Positions 52,886-63,177 of a stretch of DNA of 64,000 nt are shown piece by piece (position 1 is the stretch's first letter; each line of letters begins with the position of its first letter). A program made the translations under genes and the position numbers. The notes under the pieces were generated by a model that ran no database searches, was not told the DNA's origin, and saw only the letters and a program-made list of their open reading frames with translations. The DNA comes from Paraglaciecola hydrolytica (GTDB lineage: Bacteria > Pseudomonadota > Gammaproteobacteria > Enterobacterales > Alteromonadaceae), in contig NZ_LSNE01000007.1 of NCBI RefSeq assembly GCF_001565895.1, positions 320,845 to 384,844 on the forward strand, written 5' to 3'.

Positions 52886-53556
52886 CGAAAGGCGTCTGTT
52901 AGGATCTGCTGCGTAAACTCCTTGCGTAAATAAAACCCTCGAGGGCGAGTTTGAATTATTGTGCCGTTGGGGCCAATGGCATCGGTTAAGGCTCTACCAT
53001 CGGCGGCTTTAGGACGAAGTTGTAAAAATTGGCCATGGCGGGCGGTGATATTTTCAATTTTACCCAGCGCAATCAATTCCATTAGCTCTTCCCAATCTTG
53101 GCGTAACTGCTGATCTTGCAAAACACTTGGGGACCATAAAAACGGCGTGGCAATAATGCGGTCTTTTGGGGCTATGTCACGCCTGCCATCGATGGGCACC
53201 CACAAGACTTGTTTGAGTTTGTTTTTAACGTTGCAGTTATGCCATTCAATGCCTGCAATGTGCGTTAAATGAGCATAACAAACATAGGTGGTTTCGAGGG
53301 GCTTGCCTCTCATATCAATAGGAATGGTTTTTAGTTCAATACCCAGATGGGCAAAATCTTGTTGGCTTTTAGAACCAGCGCTGGCACCTAAACAAAGTTC
53401 AAGCAGTTGCCCCGTCCAACCTTTTTCCCGTTTAAAGTTAGCTGGTACTTTAATCCCCGCTTTAGTGGCAAGCTCCCCTAGGGTTAAGCCGGCAATCTGC
53501 GCGGCTCGGGTCATTAATTCGTTGAGGTTTTGTGGCTCAGAGTTATGGCTCAGCAT
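52882..53556 (-). CDS. mutH: DNA mismatch repair endonuclease MutH
   Basis: Nicks the unmethylated strand at hemimethylated GATC sites in methyl-directed mismatch repair, activated by MutL. 224 residues (229 in Escherichia coli). Catalytic Asp, Glu and Lys of the DxE-x-K type are in [16 protein letters not shown]-terminal [14 protein letters not shown] and [12 protein letters not shown] match the family. Its presence implies Dam methylation in this organism. It overlaps the lysoplasmalogenase-like gene by 14 bases. Confidence 0.95.
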   Translation of the reverse strand: MLSHNSEPQNLNELMTRAAQIAGLTLGELATKAGIKVPANFKREKGWTGQLLELCLGASAGSKSQQDFAHLGIELKTIPIDMRGKPLETTYVCYAHLTHIAGIEWHNCNVKNKLKQVLWVPIDGRRDIAPKDRIIATPFLWSPSVLQDQQLRQDWEELMELIALGKIENITARHGQFLQLRPKAADGRALTDAIGPNGTIIQTRPRGFYLRKEFTQQILTDAFR

Positions 53557-54196
53557 GATGTTTAACCTGCTTAATACAGCCGATAAACAAACAATACTGG
53601 GCTAGGTAATAAGTAACCATCACCAGCAGGTGTTCGTAAGGCAGGGTAAAAACAAATTTATTCAGGGCGATCAAACTATCTGACAGTACAAAAAATAATG
53701 CGCCTAGCGTTAACCAATACGTATTTTGTTTGGCAAATATGGCCAAACAAGCCATCAGTAAAATTATCGCCATGTAAACTAATACGGGGATCAGCAAGTT
53801 TGCTGTTTGTGGTATTACCTTAAATAAGACTAACGCTAACACAACCAGCAACAAGGCAATAAATTTCAGGGGCTTAGTCGACCAAAAAAACCAAGGTATA
53901 AAACACAGGCTGTAGCACAAATGAGCAAAAGCAAAGGCGGCTAATCCATATATAAAACTTTGTTCTAATTCGCTGGCTAACAACATATCGCCACAACTAC
54001 TGGCAAAAAGCGCAAACACCAACCACAGCCGAAGCGTGCCACGAGTCAAAATTAAGCTGCTTGCTGCTAAAAATAAAATAGGCATGGCTTTATGTAGACC
54101 ATGTAAAGCGTAAGCGAATAATTCACTGCTGAAAAGGTAACTCAGGGCGGCAAACCAATAAAAATAAGCAATGCCACGCTGATCTGTGTTTGTCAT
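53543..54196 (-). CDS. YhhN-family lysoplasmalogenase-like membrane protein
   Basis: About 217 residues, eight predicted membrane segments. YhhN features: the N-terminal [36 protein letters not shown] with the conserved Asp, and [11 protein letters not shown] near the end. Relatives hydrolyse lysoplasmalogens or are of unknown activity in bacteria. ATG 54196 is preferred; GTG 54244 would add 16 residues. A 16-codon reading frame with an ideal ribosome site (54202-54252) ends just before this ATG. Overlaps mutH by 14 bases. Confidence 0.8.
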   Translation of the reverse strand: MTNTDQRGIAYFYWFAALSYLFSSELFAYALHGLHKAMPILFLAASSLILTRGTLRLWLVFALFASSCGDMLLASELEQSFIYGLAAFAFAHLCYSLCFIPWFFWSTKPLKFIALLLVVLALVLFKVIPQTANLLIPVLVYMAIILLMACLAIFAKQNTYWLTLGALFFVLSDSLIALNKFVFTLPYEHLLVMVTYYLAQYCLFIGCIKQVKHHAEP

Positions 54197-54201
54197 ATCG
54201 T

Positions 54202-54252
54202 TTAAACCCAAGGCTGGTTGATAGAAATAATCATTCTGCGCCACTTTGACAT
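54202..54252 (-). CDS. Possible 16-codon leader peptide upstream of YhhN-like gene
   Basis: AAAGGA lies at ideal spacing before this ATG, better than any site for the following gene. The frame encodes MSKWRRMIISINQPWV and stops five bases before ATG 54196 of the YhhN-like gene, so ribosomes could re-start there. No conservation evidence is available. Alternatively the ribosome site serves GTG 54244 of the long form. Confidence 0.3.
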   Translation of the reverse strand: MSKWRRMIISINQPWV

Positions 54253-54328
54253 GTTTTATTCCTTTGAAAGCCCAGTAGTTTATGGAAGAATGCCAGACAA
54301 TTAAAGAATTGAGTTCTCGGGAGTCTAA

Positions 54329-54859
54329 GTGATTGATGCCGAAGGATTCCGCGCCAATGTTGGCATAGTAATTTGCAATGAACTAGGACAAGTATTTTGG
54401 GCAAGGCGCTATGGGCAACATTCCTGGCAGTTTCCGCAGGGCGGAATCGATGAAAATGAAACTGCTGAACAAACGATGTATCGCGAACTTCATGAAGAAG
54501 TGGGCTTAAAACCAGAAGATGTAAAAATTCTGGCCGTGACTAAAAATTGGTTGCGATACAAATTACCAAAACGACTAGTAAGACAAGGGAGTAACCCGGT
54601 CTGCATTGGGCAAAAACAAAAATGGTTTTTGCTGCAACTGACTTGTAAAGAAGAAGACGTAGATTTATTACATTCAAGTCATCCTGAATTTGATAACTGG
54701 CGCTGGGTGAGTTTTTGGTATCCGGTGCGTAATGTAGTGTCGTTTAAACGCGAGGTTTATCGTCGCGTCATGAAAGAATTTGCGCCAACTGCAATGCCCG
54801 AACTGGCTATTGTCAATCAGCCGCAAGCTTATAAATCACTGCGCCGGCGCAAGGCATAA
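54329..54859 (+). CDS. rppH: RNA pyrophosphohydrolase RppH
   Basis: Nudix enzyme that removes pyrophosphate from the 5' triphosphate of RNA and so starts RNase E decay. 176 residues, same as Escherichia coli. Start [15 protein letters not shown] matches the family, so the GTG at 54329 is right. Nudix box is [23 protein letters not shown] in essence, with [12 protein letters not shown] as the RNA-binding region. Six bases upstream of ptsP, the usual pair. Confidence 0.95.
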   Translation: MIDAEGFRANVGIVICNELGQVFWARRYGQHSWQFPQGGIDENETAEQTMYRELHEEVGLKPEDVKILAVTKNWLRYKLPKRLVRQGSNPVCIGQKQKWFLLQLTCKEEDVDLLHSSHPEFDNWRWVSFWYPVRNVVSFKREVYRRVMKEFAPTAMPELAIVNQPQAYKSLRRRKA

Positions 54860-54865
54860 AAAGCT

Positions 54866-57154
54866 ATGTTGACCACCCTAAAACGTATTGTTCAGGAAGT
54901 GAATCAAGCGCCCAATTTGGACGAGGCTTTAAATTGCCTCGCCAATAGTTTGATAGAAGCCTTAAAGGTTGATTCTTGCAGTATTTATTTAGCTAACTAT
55001 GAACAACAACATTTTTTGTTGGTGGCGACTCAAGGTTTAGCAAAAGAAGCTATCGGTCAGGTAACTATCGGATTTTCAGAAGGTTTAATTGGTTTTATCG
55101 GTCAACGTGAAGAACCTATCAACCTCAGTGATGCGCCCTCCCATCCCCGTTTTAAATATTATGCTGAAGTACAGGAAGATCTATTCCATGCTTTTTTGGG
55201 AGCACCGATCATCCATCAGCGCAAAGTATTGGGTGTCATTACCCTACAGCAGAAAAAAAAGCGCAAGTTTAGCGAAGATGAAGAAGCCTTTTTAGTTACC
55301 TTGGCAACACAATTGGCGGCACAAATTGCTAATGCCAAGGCCAGAGGCTCGGTGCATCTATTGGAACATAACGTTCCTAAAGATTGGCAAAAATCCCTTA
55401 AAGGTGTACCTGGTTCATCAGGTTTAGCTAAAGGCACGGGTTATGTCAGCAACATGCTGGTGAATATTCGTAACCATGTACCTAGCCGAAATGCAGATGC
55501 CACCCAGCAAGTTTTGCTCTATCGCAATGCTGTTAAACAAACTCGTGAAGATGTCGCGGTTTTATCTGAGCGCATACAAGGTGAAGTACCTGATGATGTC
55601 AGGGCGATTTTCCAGCTTTACCATCATTTACTCGACGCCAATAGTCTGGGGCGTGAAGTTGAGATAAAAATTAATGCCGGTTGGGATGCCCCCAGCTCAC
55701 TTAAAATGGTGGTAGAGACCTACATCAGCCAATTTCAAACCATGTCTGACCCTTATATGCGCGAACGTGCAGTAGACGTTGAAGACATGGGCAATCGAGT
55801 GCTGGCTAATATACTAGGTGGCGAGGCAGCTAAAGCCCTTAAACGTATATATCCGGATAACGCTATTTTAATCGCCGAAGAAGTCACGGCAACCATGTTG
55901 GCGGAGTTTCCAAGTAGCAAATTGGTCGGCATCATTTCTATGCGTGGCTCGACTAACTCCCATGCTGCTATCATGGCCAGAGCCATGGGTGTGCCTGCGG
56001 TGATGGGTTTATCCAATGTGCCTTTTTCTCTGCTGAATGAAAAAGAAATTTTGCTCGATGGTTATACCGGTGATGTGATTGTGTCACCTAGCGCGACTAT
56101 TCGTCATGAATTTGGTTTGTTGATCCAAGAAGAGCAAGCGCTTAGCGAACGTATAAAAACTCAAGATACATTGCCCGCTATCACAGTAGACAATTGTGTG
56201 ATGAGTTTGTTGGTTAACGCCGGTTTATCACTCGAAGCAGAAAAAAATGATAATCCTTATTCTGACGGGGTTGGACTATTTCGTACTGAAATTCCGTTTA
56301 TGATGCGTGAGCGTTTTCCCACCGAACAAGAACAAGTCAAATTATACCGTACCCTTTTGCAGGCTCAGCCCAACAAACCAGTGACCATGCGCACTTTGGA
56401 TGTGGGGGGCGATAAACCCTTGCCGTATTTTCCGATCACTGAAGAAAATCCGTTTTTAGGCTGGCGTGGCATACGTTTAACCTTGGATCATCCCGAGATA
56501 TTTTTGGTACAAATTCGTGCGATGTTACGGGCCAGTATTGGTTTGGATAATCTTAATATTATGTTGCCGATGATCACCTCGGTTAACGAAGTGAAAGAAG
56601 CCAAACGTCTGATCAACCAAGCCCTGTACGAAGTATCTGAAGAAGCGGCAGAAAAAGGTGAAGTGATAGTCGCGCCCAAAATTGGTGTGATGTTGGAAGT
56701 ACCAGCCGTTATTTATCAGTTACCGCAATTAGCCAAACATGTGGATTTTTTCTCGGTTGGTAGCAATGACTTAACCCAGTATTTATTAGCCGTAGATCGT
56801 AATAATGCGCGGGTTGCTGATCTTTATGACAGCTATCATCCAGCGGTTTTGGCAGCGTTGTACAGCATAGTGCAACAAGCTAATGAACTGAAGGTTCCCA
56901 TTACTGTATGTGGCGAATTGGCCGGTGAACCGGCTGGGACAGTGCTACTGTTAGCCATGGGCTATCGTAAATTGAGCATGAATAACCATAACTTGCTCAA
57001 AGTAAAATGGGTGGTGCGTAATGTCAGTTTGCAGCAATCTGAGTGGTTATTGCAGCGGGTATTGAAATTAGATAATCCTCGCGATGTGCGCCAAGAAGTG
57101 AATTTATATCTCGAAACCATCGGGCTTGGCGGCTTAGTCAGAGCTGGGATTTAG
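54866..57154 (+). CDS. ptsP: Nitrogen-PTS enzyme I, PtsP
   Basis: Phosphoenolpyruvate-protein phosphotransferase of the nitrogen PTS, which phosphorylates NPr. 762 residues. An N-terminal GAF domain (about 1-165) is followed by the enzyme-I N-domain with active His in SMRGSTNSHAAIMARAMG, and the PEP-binding barrel (GVGLFRTEIPFM, DVGGDKPLPYF, and VGSNDLTQYLLAVDR, then the Cys of TVCGELAGEP). Directly downstream of rppH. Links carbon/nitrogen state to potassium and stress responses in relatives. Confidence 0.95.
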   Translation: MLTTLKRIVQEVNQAPNLDEALNCLANSLIEALKVDSCSIYLANYEQQHFLLVATQGLAKEAIGQVTIGFSEGLIGFIGQREEPINLSDAPSHPRFKYYAEVQEDLFHAFLGAPIIHQRKVLGVITLQQKKKRKFSEDEEAFLVTLATQLAAQIANAKARGSVHLLEHNVPKDWQKSLKGVPGSSGLAKGTGYVSNMLVNIRNHVPSRNADATQQVLLYRNAVKQTREDVAVLSERIQGEVPDDVRAIFQLYHHLLDANSLGREVEIKINAGWDAPSSLKMVVETYISQFQTMSDPYMRERAVDVEDMGNRVLANILGGEAAKALKRIYPDNAILIAEEVTATMLAEFPSSKLVGIISMRGSTNSHAAIMARAMGVPAVMGLSNVPFSLLNEKEILLDGYTGDVIVSPSATIRHEFGLLIQEEQALSERIKTQDTLPAITVDNCVMSLLVNAGLSLEAEKNDNPYSDGVGLFRTEIPFMMRERFPTEQEQVKLYRTLLQAQPNKPVTMRTLDVGGDKPLPYFPITEENPFLGWRGIRLTLDHPEIFLVQIRAMLRASIGLDNLNIMLPMITSVNEVKEAKRLINQALYEVSEEAAEKGEVIVAPKIGVMLEVPAVIYQLPQLAKHVDFFSVGSNDLTQYLLAVDRNNARVADLYDSYHPAVLAALYSIVQQANELKVPITVCGELAGEPAGTVLLLAMGYRKLSMNNHNLLKVKWVVRNVSLQQSEWLLQRVLKLDNPRDVRQEVNLYLETIGLGGLVRAGI

Positions 57155-57187
57155 TCATTTTGAATTATGTTGTGGGATAGCTAAAAA

Positions 57188-57988
57188 TTGGACGCGCTGA
57201 TCAGTATCTATCTATGGTGTCTGCTAATGGGCTCTGTCGTGGGGTTATTAGCCGGGCTCTTGGGTATTGGCGGGGGCTTAGTGATGGTGCCTGCGCTGGT
57301 GTATTTGTTTATGCATCAACTAGATGTGAGCCTTAGTTACGCTATGCCAATGGCCATAGCGACGTCCTTATCTACCATTATTTTCACGAGTTTTTCCGCC
57401 TCTTTTACGCAATATAAGTTAGGCAACTTAAACCGGTTTGTTTTGATATACAGTGGCTTAGGTATTGCCATTGGCGCTATAATTGGTGCTCAGTTAGCTA
57501 CGGTGATCCCTGGCGAGTGGCTCAAAAAATTGTTTGCGGTGTTGGTACTGCTCATCGTTTTATATATGTTATTTGGCAAACGTGTAGAGTCAAAAAATCA
57601 AGTAAACAAAGTCAATTTAAGTTCGGTGGGTTTAGGTACAGGCATCTTGTCGGCCTTGATGGGCATAGGTGGAGGCGCTATTTTAGTGCCTGCATTAGTT
57701 TGGTATAAAGTTAATATACGCCAAGCGATTGGTTGTGCTTCGTTTTGTGGCTTGGTTATCGCATTGTTTGGTTCGTTAAGCTTTATTCAGGCGGGCTGGG
57801 GGCACAATGAACTACCACAATGGTCCTTTGGTTACGTCTATTTACCTGCGACGGCGGGTATTGTCACCTTGTCTATGTTGACAGCCAACTATGGGGTTAA
57901 GTTGGGCCAAAAGCTTGATACTCATATATTAAAAAAAATCTTTGCAGGATTTTTGATCTTGGTCAGCCTGCGTATGTTGTTAGGATAA
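57188..57988 (+). CDS. TSUP-family (TauE/SafE) membrane exporter
   Basis: 266 residues, eight predicted membrane segments in two homologous halves, each with the family repeat: [18 protein letters not shown] and [17 protein letters not shown]. Members move sulfite, sulfoacetate or similar organosulfur anions. TTG start at 57188 is the only one that includes the first segment. Located between ptsP and lgt, 33 bases after ptsP, an arrangement seen in related marine bacteria. Substrate unknown. Confidence 0.88.
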   Translation: MDALISIYLWCLLMGSVVGLLAGLLGIGGGLVMVPALVYLFMHQLDVSLSYAMPMAIATSLSTIIFTSFSASFTQYKLGNLNRFVLIYSGLGIAIGAIIGAQLATVIPGEWLKKLFAVLVLLIVLYMLFGKRVESKNQVNKVNLSSVGLGTGILSALMGIGGGAILVPALVWYKVNIRQAIGCASFCGLVIALFGSLSFIQAGWGHNELPQWSFGYVYLPATAGIVTLSMLTANYGVKLGQKLDTHILKKIFAGFLILVSLRMLLG

Positions 57989-57998
57989 ACAAAATCTG

Positions 57999-58835
57999 AT
58001 GAATGATAGTTATTTTATATTTCCCCAAATTGATCCAGTGATTTTTAGCATAGGGCCAGTCAGCTTACGCTGGTATGGCCTGATGTATTTGATTGGTTTT
58101 GTTGCCGCATTTTGGCTGGCAGGTAAACGCTTAAACCGCACTAATTGGACTAAAGATCAGCTTAGCGACATGTTGTTTTGGGGTTTTCTTGGAGTGATCC
58201 TTGGTGGCCGCATCGGCTATGTTTTCTTTTATCAGTTTACGACTTTTCTCGATGACCCTTTATACCTGTTTAAAATTTGGACCGGCGGCATGTCCTTTCA
58301 CGGTGGTTTACTTGGGGTTATTACCGCCATGTGGTGGTTTGCCCGTAAAACCAATAGTGGGTTTTTAACCGTGACAGATTTTGTCGCACCATTAGTGCCT
58401 ATTGGTTTAGGCGCTGGACGGGTAGGCAATTTTATGAACGCCGAATTATGGGGACGTACTACAGATGTACCTTGGGCGGTGATATTCCCCAATGCTGGTG
58501 GGCTACCGCGGCACCCTTCACAGCTTTATGAATTTGCCTTGGAAGGTGTAGTGTTATTTATGATCTTGTGGCTATTTTCTCGCAAACCGCGGCCTACAGG
58601 GGCTGTCGGTGGCATGTTTTTACTTGGTTATGGTAGTTTCCGTTTTATTATCGAATATTTCCGAGAGCCTGATGAGCATATCGGTTTGTACCTAGACTTT
58701 ATTTCACGTGGGCAGATATTGTCGTTACCCATGGTCTTAGGTGGTTTATTATTAATATTGTGGGCTTATAAAACACAGCCACTTAGTGTCGCCAAAGACA
58801 CTGGTGTAAAAAATAAAGTTAAAGCAAAAGCCTAG
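57999..58835 (+). CDS. lgt: Prolipoprotein diacylglyceryl transferase Lgt
   Basis: Inner-membrane enzyme that attaches diacylglycerol from phosphatidylglycerol to the lipobox Cys of prolipoproteins. 278 residues, seven membrane segments. The family signature is clear: [19 protein letters not shown], with the H-G-G-L of [10 protein letters not shown] and the C-terminal [15 protein letters not shown]. Ten bases after the TSUP gene and 27 bases before thyA, the conserved lgt-thyA order. It serves the many lipoproteins in this window. Confidence 0.96.
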   Translation: MNDSYFIFPQIDPVIFSIGPVSLRWYGLMYLIGFVAAFWLAGKRLNRTNWTKDQLSDMLFWGFLGVILGGRIGYVFFYQFTTFLDDPLYLFKIWTGGMSFHGGLLGVITAMWWFARKTNSGFLTVTDFVAPLVPIGLGAGRVGNFMNAELWGRTTDVPWAVIFPNAGGLPRHPSQLYEFALEGVVLFMILWLFSRKPRPTGAVGGMFLLGYGSFRFIIEYFREPDEHIGLYLDFISRGQILSLPMVLGGLLLILWAYKTQPLSVAKDTGVKNKVKAKA

Positions 58836-58862
58836 TTGTTAACCAAGCAGAGATTTTAAGAA

Positions 58863-59696
58863 ATGCAGCAATATTTACAGTTGATGCGCCATGTGATGGA
58901 TACTGGCATTAAAAAAGAAGACCGCACCGGCACGGGTACTCTCAGTGTTTTTGGTTACCAAATGCGTTTTGATTTGAGTCAGGGTTTTCCCTTAGTGACC
59001 ACTAAAAAATGCCATCTTCGCTCGATTATTCACGAGCTACTGTGGTTTCTCAAAGGCGAAACCAATATTCGTTATTTGAGTGAAAATAACGTAAAAATAT
59101 GGGATGAGTGGGCCACCGAGGATGGAGAATTAGGTCCGGTTTACGGTCAGCAATGGCGTAGTTGGACAGGTGCTGACGGCCAAGTGGTTGATCAAATCAG
59201 TGAATTGATGGAGCAGATCAAAAATAATCCTGACTCAAGACGGTTAATTGTCAGCGCTTGGAACCCTAGTGTATTGCCTGATACGCGTTTTTCGCCTAGA
59301 GAAAACGCTCAACAGGGCAGACAGGCTTTACCACCTTGCCATACTATGTTTCAGTTTTATGTATTAAACGGCAAGTTGTCGTGTCAGCTTTATCAGCGTA
59401 GTGGTGATATTTTTCTTGGTGTACCCTTTAATATTGCAAGTTATGCATTACTGACTATGATGATTGCACAGGTCTGTAATTTGCAAGTGGGTGATTTCAT
59501 TCATACTTTTGGCGATGCGCACTTGTATTCTAATCATTTAGAACAAGCGCAATTACAATTGAGTAGAGAACCTTTTCCTTTGCCTACTATGGTAATAAAT
59601 CCTGAGATTAACAATATTTTTGATTTTAAAATTGATGATTTTGAACTACAAAACTATCAGGCTCATGGGCATATCAAAGCGCCGGTGGCAATTTAA
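58863..59696 (+). CDS. thyA: Thymidylate synthase ThyA
   Basis: Makes dTMP from dUMP with methylene-tetrahydrofolate. 277 residues against 264 in Escherichia coli; the extra residues lie just before the active site ([13 protein letters not shown]). Catalytic Cys in [12 protein letters not shown], then [19 protein letters not shown] and [16 protein letters not shown]. Start [15 protein letters not shown] matches the family. Follows lgt as usual. Confidence 0.96.
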   Translation: MQQYLQLMRHVMDTGIKKEDRTGTGTLSVFGYQMRFDLSQGFPLVTTKKCHLRSIIHELLWFLKGETNIRYLSENNVKIWDEWATEDGELGPVYGQQWRSWTGADGQVVDQISELMEQIKNNPDSRRLIVSAWNPSVLPDTRFSPRENAQQGRQALPPCHTMFQFYVLNGKLSCQLYQRSGDIFLGVPFNIASYALLTMMIAQVCNLQVGDFIHTFGDAHLYSNHLEQAQLQLSREPFPLPTMVINPEINNIFDFKIDDFELQNYQAHGHIKAPVAI

Positions 59697-59723
59697 CTTA
59701 TGTAAGAAGGTAAACCTAGCCGT

Positions 59724-60734
59724 ATGACAACACCCGTACTCATTTGTGATGATTCTGGTTTTGCCCGGCGCCAGATGGAACGCTCAATTCCTGATGGCTG
59801 GGATGTTGAAATAAGTCATGCAGAAAATGGCTTGCAAGCTCTCGAGTTAATCCGTGCTGGTAAAGCGGATGTGATGTTTCTTGATTTAAATATGCCGGTA
59901 ATGGATGGTTATCAAACCATGCAGGCAATCCGCGATGAAGACTTACCCACCATGGTGATTGTTGTTTCGGGCGATGTACAGCCTGAAGCCAGAGCCAGAA
60001 TGATCGGCATGGGCGCCATCGATTTTATTCGCAAGCCCATTGATAATGACAAACTTATCGAAATCCTCAACCAATTTGGCCTATATGCGGGTGACGCAAG
60101 TGCCAGCAACAGAGTTGAGGCAATACCACATTTTGAAATGGAATCCCGTGACGAAAGCCTCGATGCTTATCGTGAAATGGCTAACGTGGCGATGGGGCAA
60201 GCCGGTGAAAGCTTAGCAAAAATGTTGGGTGAGTTTATTAATTTACCCATTCCCAATGTTAACTTAATTACCAATAACGAATTACACATGGCGATTACCG
60301 ACATTCATGGTAATGAGCGTGTTTCGGCGGTATCAAAAGGTTTTATTGGCTCGGGCATTAATGGCGAAGCTCTTGTCATCTTCAATGAATCAAATTTTGC
60401 CAATATGGTAAAACTCTTAAAGTACGATGAGGCAAACAACCCAGAGAGCCTAGAACTGGAAGCTTTGATGGATATTTCGAATATTCTAATTGGTGCCTGT
60501 TTAAATGCTTTATCAGAGCAACTGCATGTTACTTTTAGTCATAACCATCCCATCATCTTAGGCAGGCATTGTGATTTGGATGACATCTTAAAAAGTAATA
60601 TTAAAAAACAAGATAAGATTTTGGCGATAGAAATTGCATATTCAATTAAAGCTCAAAATATAAACTTTGATTTGTTGTTACTGTTTCCAAATCAATCCAT
60701 TGATTTGATTTTACATAAATTGGTTAAATTATAA
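59724..60734 (+). CDS. Response regulator with CheC/CheX-type phosphatase domain
   Basis: 336 residues. Receiver at 1-120 with D54 in FLDLNMPVMDG, the Ser of VVVSGDVQ and K104 in FIRKPID. From about 140 a CheC/CheX-like domain: EALMDISNILIGACLNALSEQL is the CheC-type motif with the acidic residue and Asn that attack acyl-phosphate. Such fusions can dephosphorylate CheY-like partners. It is followed after 15 bases by a diguanylate cyclase gene, so it may feed into c-di-GMP control. Upstream thyA is 27 bases away. Confidence 0.88.
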   Translation: MTTPVLICDDSGFARRQMERSIPDGWDVEISHAENGLQALELIRAGKADVMFLDLNMPVMDGYQTMQAIRDEDLPTMVIVVSGDVQPEARARMIGMGAIDFIRKPIDNDKLIEILNQFGLYAGDASASNRVEAIPHFEMESRDESLDAYREMANVAMGQAGESLAKMLGEFINLPIPNVNLITNNELHMAITDIHGNERVSAVSKGFIGSGINGEALVIFNESNFANMVKLLKYDEANNPESLELEALMDISNILIGACLNALSEQLHVTFSHNHPIILGRHCDLDDILKSNIKKQDKILAIEIAYSIKAQNINFDLLLLFPNQSIDLILHKLVKL

Positions 60735-60749
60735 TCTTAAGGCTCTATT

Positions 60750-61706
60750 ATGGCAGTTGATTCGACCCTTGCCGAAATGCACTGGAAACATGACTTACTT
60801 GGATCCATCGAAATAGGAATTGTTGTACTTAACAAAAACTATGAAGTGCAGGTATGGAACCAATTTATGGAAAACCATAGCAACATAGTGCCTGGATTTA
60901 TCAAAGATAAAAGTATCTTTGAATTTTTTCCCGAGATTGATAAAAATTGGTTAATACGTAAAGCCGAACCGGCATTTTCTCTCCGTTGCCCAGTATTTGT
61001 CATCTGGGAACAACGACCTTATTTGTTTAAATTTGGTACCAATAGACCCATCACCTCTCATGGTGAGCATATGTATCAAAATATCACCATCTTTCCGCTG
61101 GCATCATTAAGTGGCCAAGTAGAACAAATCTGTATTGTGGTCTACGACGTCACTGATGAAGCATTAAACCGCTTGGGGATCCAGACCTTAAACAAAGAGT
61201 TGGAAAAAGTGAGTCGAGTAGATGGTTTAACCGGTTTGTTTAATCGTCGTTATTGGGAAGAGCAGTTTGAACTGGAATTTAAACGCGAGAAACGTAACGA
61301 TAAACCCGCCAGTGTAGTCATGATAGATATCGACCACTTTAAAAAGGTCAATGATAACTACGGTCATCCTGCCGGTGATGATGTCATCCGAGCCTTGGCG
61401 AAATTGATCCAAAAAGCCTCCCGTGAAACTGATGTTTGTGGGCGTTATGGTGGTGAAGAGTTTGCTATTTTATTACCCGATACACCCGTCGCCAATGTAG
61501 AGTTTTTAACCGAACGGATCCGTCGCTTAGTTGAAAAATACACAGTGGTGCATGAAGAGCATGAAATAAAGTTTACCATCAGTGTGGGCATCGCTGGTTT
61601 TGAGCAAAAATTCAAAGATCATGTGCAATGGCTGGAAGCTGCCGATCAGGCTTTATATAGAGCAAAATTATCAGGTCGTAATAAGGTCGTGGTCGCGGGT
61701 GAATAA
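60750..61706 (+). CDS. Diguanylate cyclase with PAS domain
   Basis: 318 residues, no membrane segments. PAS-type sensor at about 15-125 (IEIGIVVLNKNYEVQVWN), then a coiled linker and a GGDEF domain from 160: DGLTGLFNRRYWEEQF, DIDHFKKVNDNYGHPAGD, active-site GGEEF in GRYGGEEFAILLPD. An RETD I-site lies exactly five residues before GGEEF, so product inhibition by c-di-GMP is expected. Coupled to the REC-CheC gene 15 bases upstream. Confidence 0.93.
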   Translation: MAVDSTLAEMHWKHDLLGSIEIGIVVLNKNYEVQVWNQFMENHSNIVPGFIKDKSIFEFFPEIDKNWLIRKAEPAFSLRCPVFVIWEQRPYLFKFGTNRPITSHGEHMYQNITIFPLASLSGQVEQICIVVYDVTDEALNRLGIQTLNKELEKVSRVDGLTGLFNRRYWEEQFELEFKREKRNDKPASVVMIDIDHFKKVNDNYGHPAGDDVIRALAKLIQKASRETDVCGRYGGEEFAILLPDTPVANVEFLTERIRRLVEKYTVVHEEHEIKFTISVGIAGFEQKFKDHVQWLEAADQALYRAKLSGRNKVVVAGE

Positions 61707-61799
61707 GCTGTATTAGTGTAGTACTTATGCCTAATATTTCATTGCTTATCCCCCTCGAACATGATCCAATAGGCTGATGATTTCACTAATGTTTTAGCC

Positions 61800-63164
61800 G
61801 TGAACCACACATTTAAATCAACTCTGCTGTGTTACAAAGACAAACGTCTGCTCTTCATCTTTTTATTTGGGATTGCTAGTGGTTTTCCTTGGGTCATGAT
61901 TGGCTCAGCCTTAGCTGCGTGGTTGCAGGAGTCAGGTTTGAGTCGCTCTTCTATCGGTTTATTTGGCTCAATGTTTATTGCTTATTCGATAAACTTTTTA
62001 TGGTCCCCTTTACTGGATAGAATAAAACCGCCTTTTTTAGGGCAACGCCGCGGATGGATCTTATGCACCCAAATACTTATTGTATTGGCTTGTATTGGTT
62101 TGGCGGTGGTGCCGGTTAAAGAGCAGTTATTGTTGGCAGGTTTGGTTGGTTTTTCTATTGCTTTGTTTTCTGCTACTCAAGATATTTCCATAGATGCGTA
62201 TCGCATTGATGTTATTAAACCACATGAAAAAGACAAGTTGTCAGCGGCCTCCGCAATGGCTACTGCGGGGTGGTGGACAGGTTTTGGTGGTTTAGGAGCT
62301 ATTCCGTTTTTTATTGCTGATCTTCCTAATTGGTTGTGGTCTGAAATCTATTTTGTGCTGGCTGGCATTATGGCTTTATTGTCTCTTGTGGTGCTTGCCG
62401 CAGAGGAGCCTGTTACAGATCGTGAATACCGTCAACAAGTTGCAGCTAAAGCCTACGCACAGTGGCAAGCAGCCAATGGTGGCTTAGTCAGTGTTAGGCA
62501 GAAAGTAGTCAATTGGTTATTGGTGACTTTGGTGGAACCCTTTCGCGATTTTTTTCAGCGTAATACTTTCAAATTTGCCTTGTCTATTTTGTTGTTTATC
62601 TTTTTGTTTAAGATTGGTGAGGCCTTTTTAGGCAGAATGAGTATCGTTTTTTATAAAGAACTGGGTTTCACCAATAGTGATATTGGCAGTTATTCAAAAC
62701 TGATGACTTGGTGGATAACCATAGTATTTTCCGTACTAGGCGGCATGGTCAATATTCGTTATGGGATTTATCGAGGTTTAATGGTGAGTGGTATTGCCAT
62801 GGCAGCGAGCAATTTAATGTTTGCCTTGATGGCGCAAGTGGGGCCGGATAAAGCCTTATATGCAGCCACCATATTTGTCGATGGATTTACCGCAGCCTGG
62901 AGTTCAGTGGCTTTGGTGGCCTTTATTTCACTGCTGTGTAATCAGGCTTTTTCGGCTTCACAATACGCGTTAATGGCTTCGCTGGGAGTATTAGGCAGAA
63001 CCTTTATGGCCTCAAGCAGTGGTTTTTTGGTGGATTGGATGGACGGTAATTGGAGTGGGTTTTTCATCTTGACTGCAGCCATGGTTATTCCGAGTTTGCT
63101 ATTCTTATGGTCAATCCGCGGGCATATCGCGCGCTTAGAACGAGGTGAATCACCAGGGAGCTAA
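61800..63164 (+). CDS. AmpG-like MFS transporter
   Basis: 454 residues with 12 predicted membrane segments. AmpG-type start: FGIASGFPWVMIGSALAAWLQESG, LWSPLLDRIKPPFLGQRRGW and ATQDISIDAYRID. AmpG imports anhydro-muropeptides for cell-wall recycling; other family members carry different substrates. GTG start at 61800. No ampC-type beta-lactamase or ampD lies nearby, so the link to wall recycling is by family only. Confidence 0.85.
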   Translation: MNHTFKSTLLCYKDKRLLFIFLFGIASGFPWVMIGSALAAWLQESGLSRSSIGLFGSMFIAYSINFLWSPLLDRIKPPFLGQRRGWILCTQILIVLACIGLAVVPVKEQLLLAGLVGFSIALFSATQDISIDAYRIDVIKPHEKDKLSAASAMATAGWWTGFGGLGAIPFFIADLPNWLWSEIYFVLAGIMALLSLVVLAAEEPVTDREYRQQVAAKAYAQWQAANGGLVSVRQKVVNWLLVTLVEPFRDFFQRNTFKFALSILLFIFLFKIGEAFLGRMSIVFYKELGFTNSDIGSYSKLMTWWITIVFSVLGGMVNIRYGIYRGLMVSGIAMAASNLMFALMAQVGPDKALYAATIFVDGFTAAWSSVALVAFISLLCNQAFSASQYALMASLGVLGRTFMASSSGFLVDWMDGNWSGFFILTAAMVIPSLLFLWSIRGHIARLERGESPGS

Positions 63165-63177
63165 ATGTTGCTTTGGA

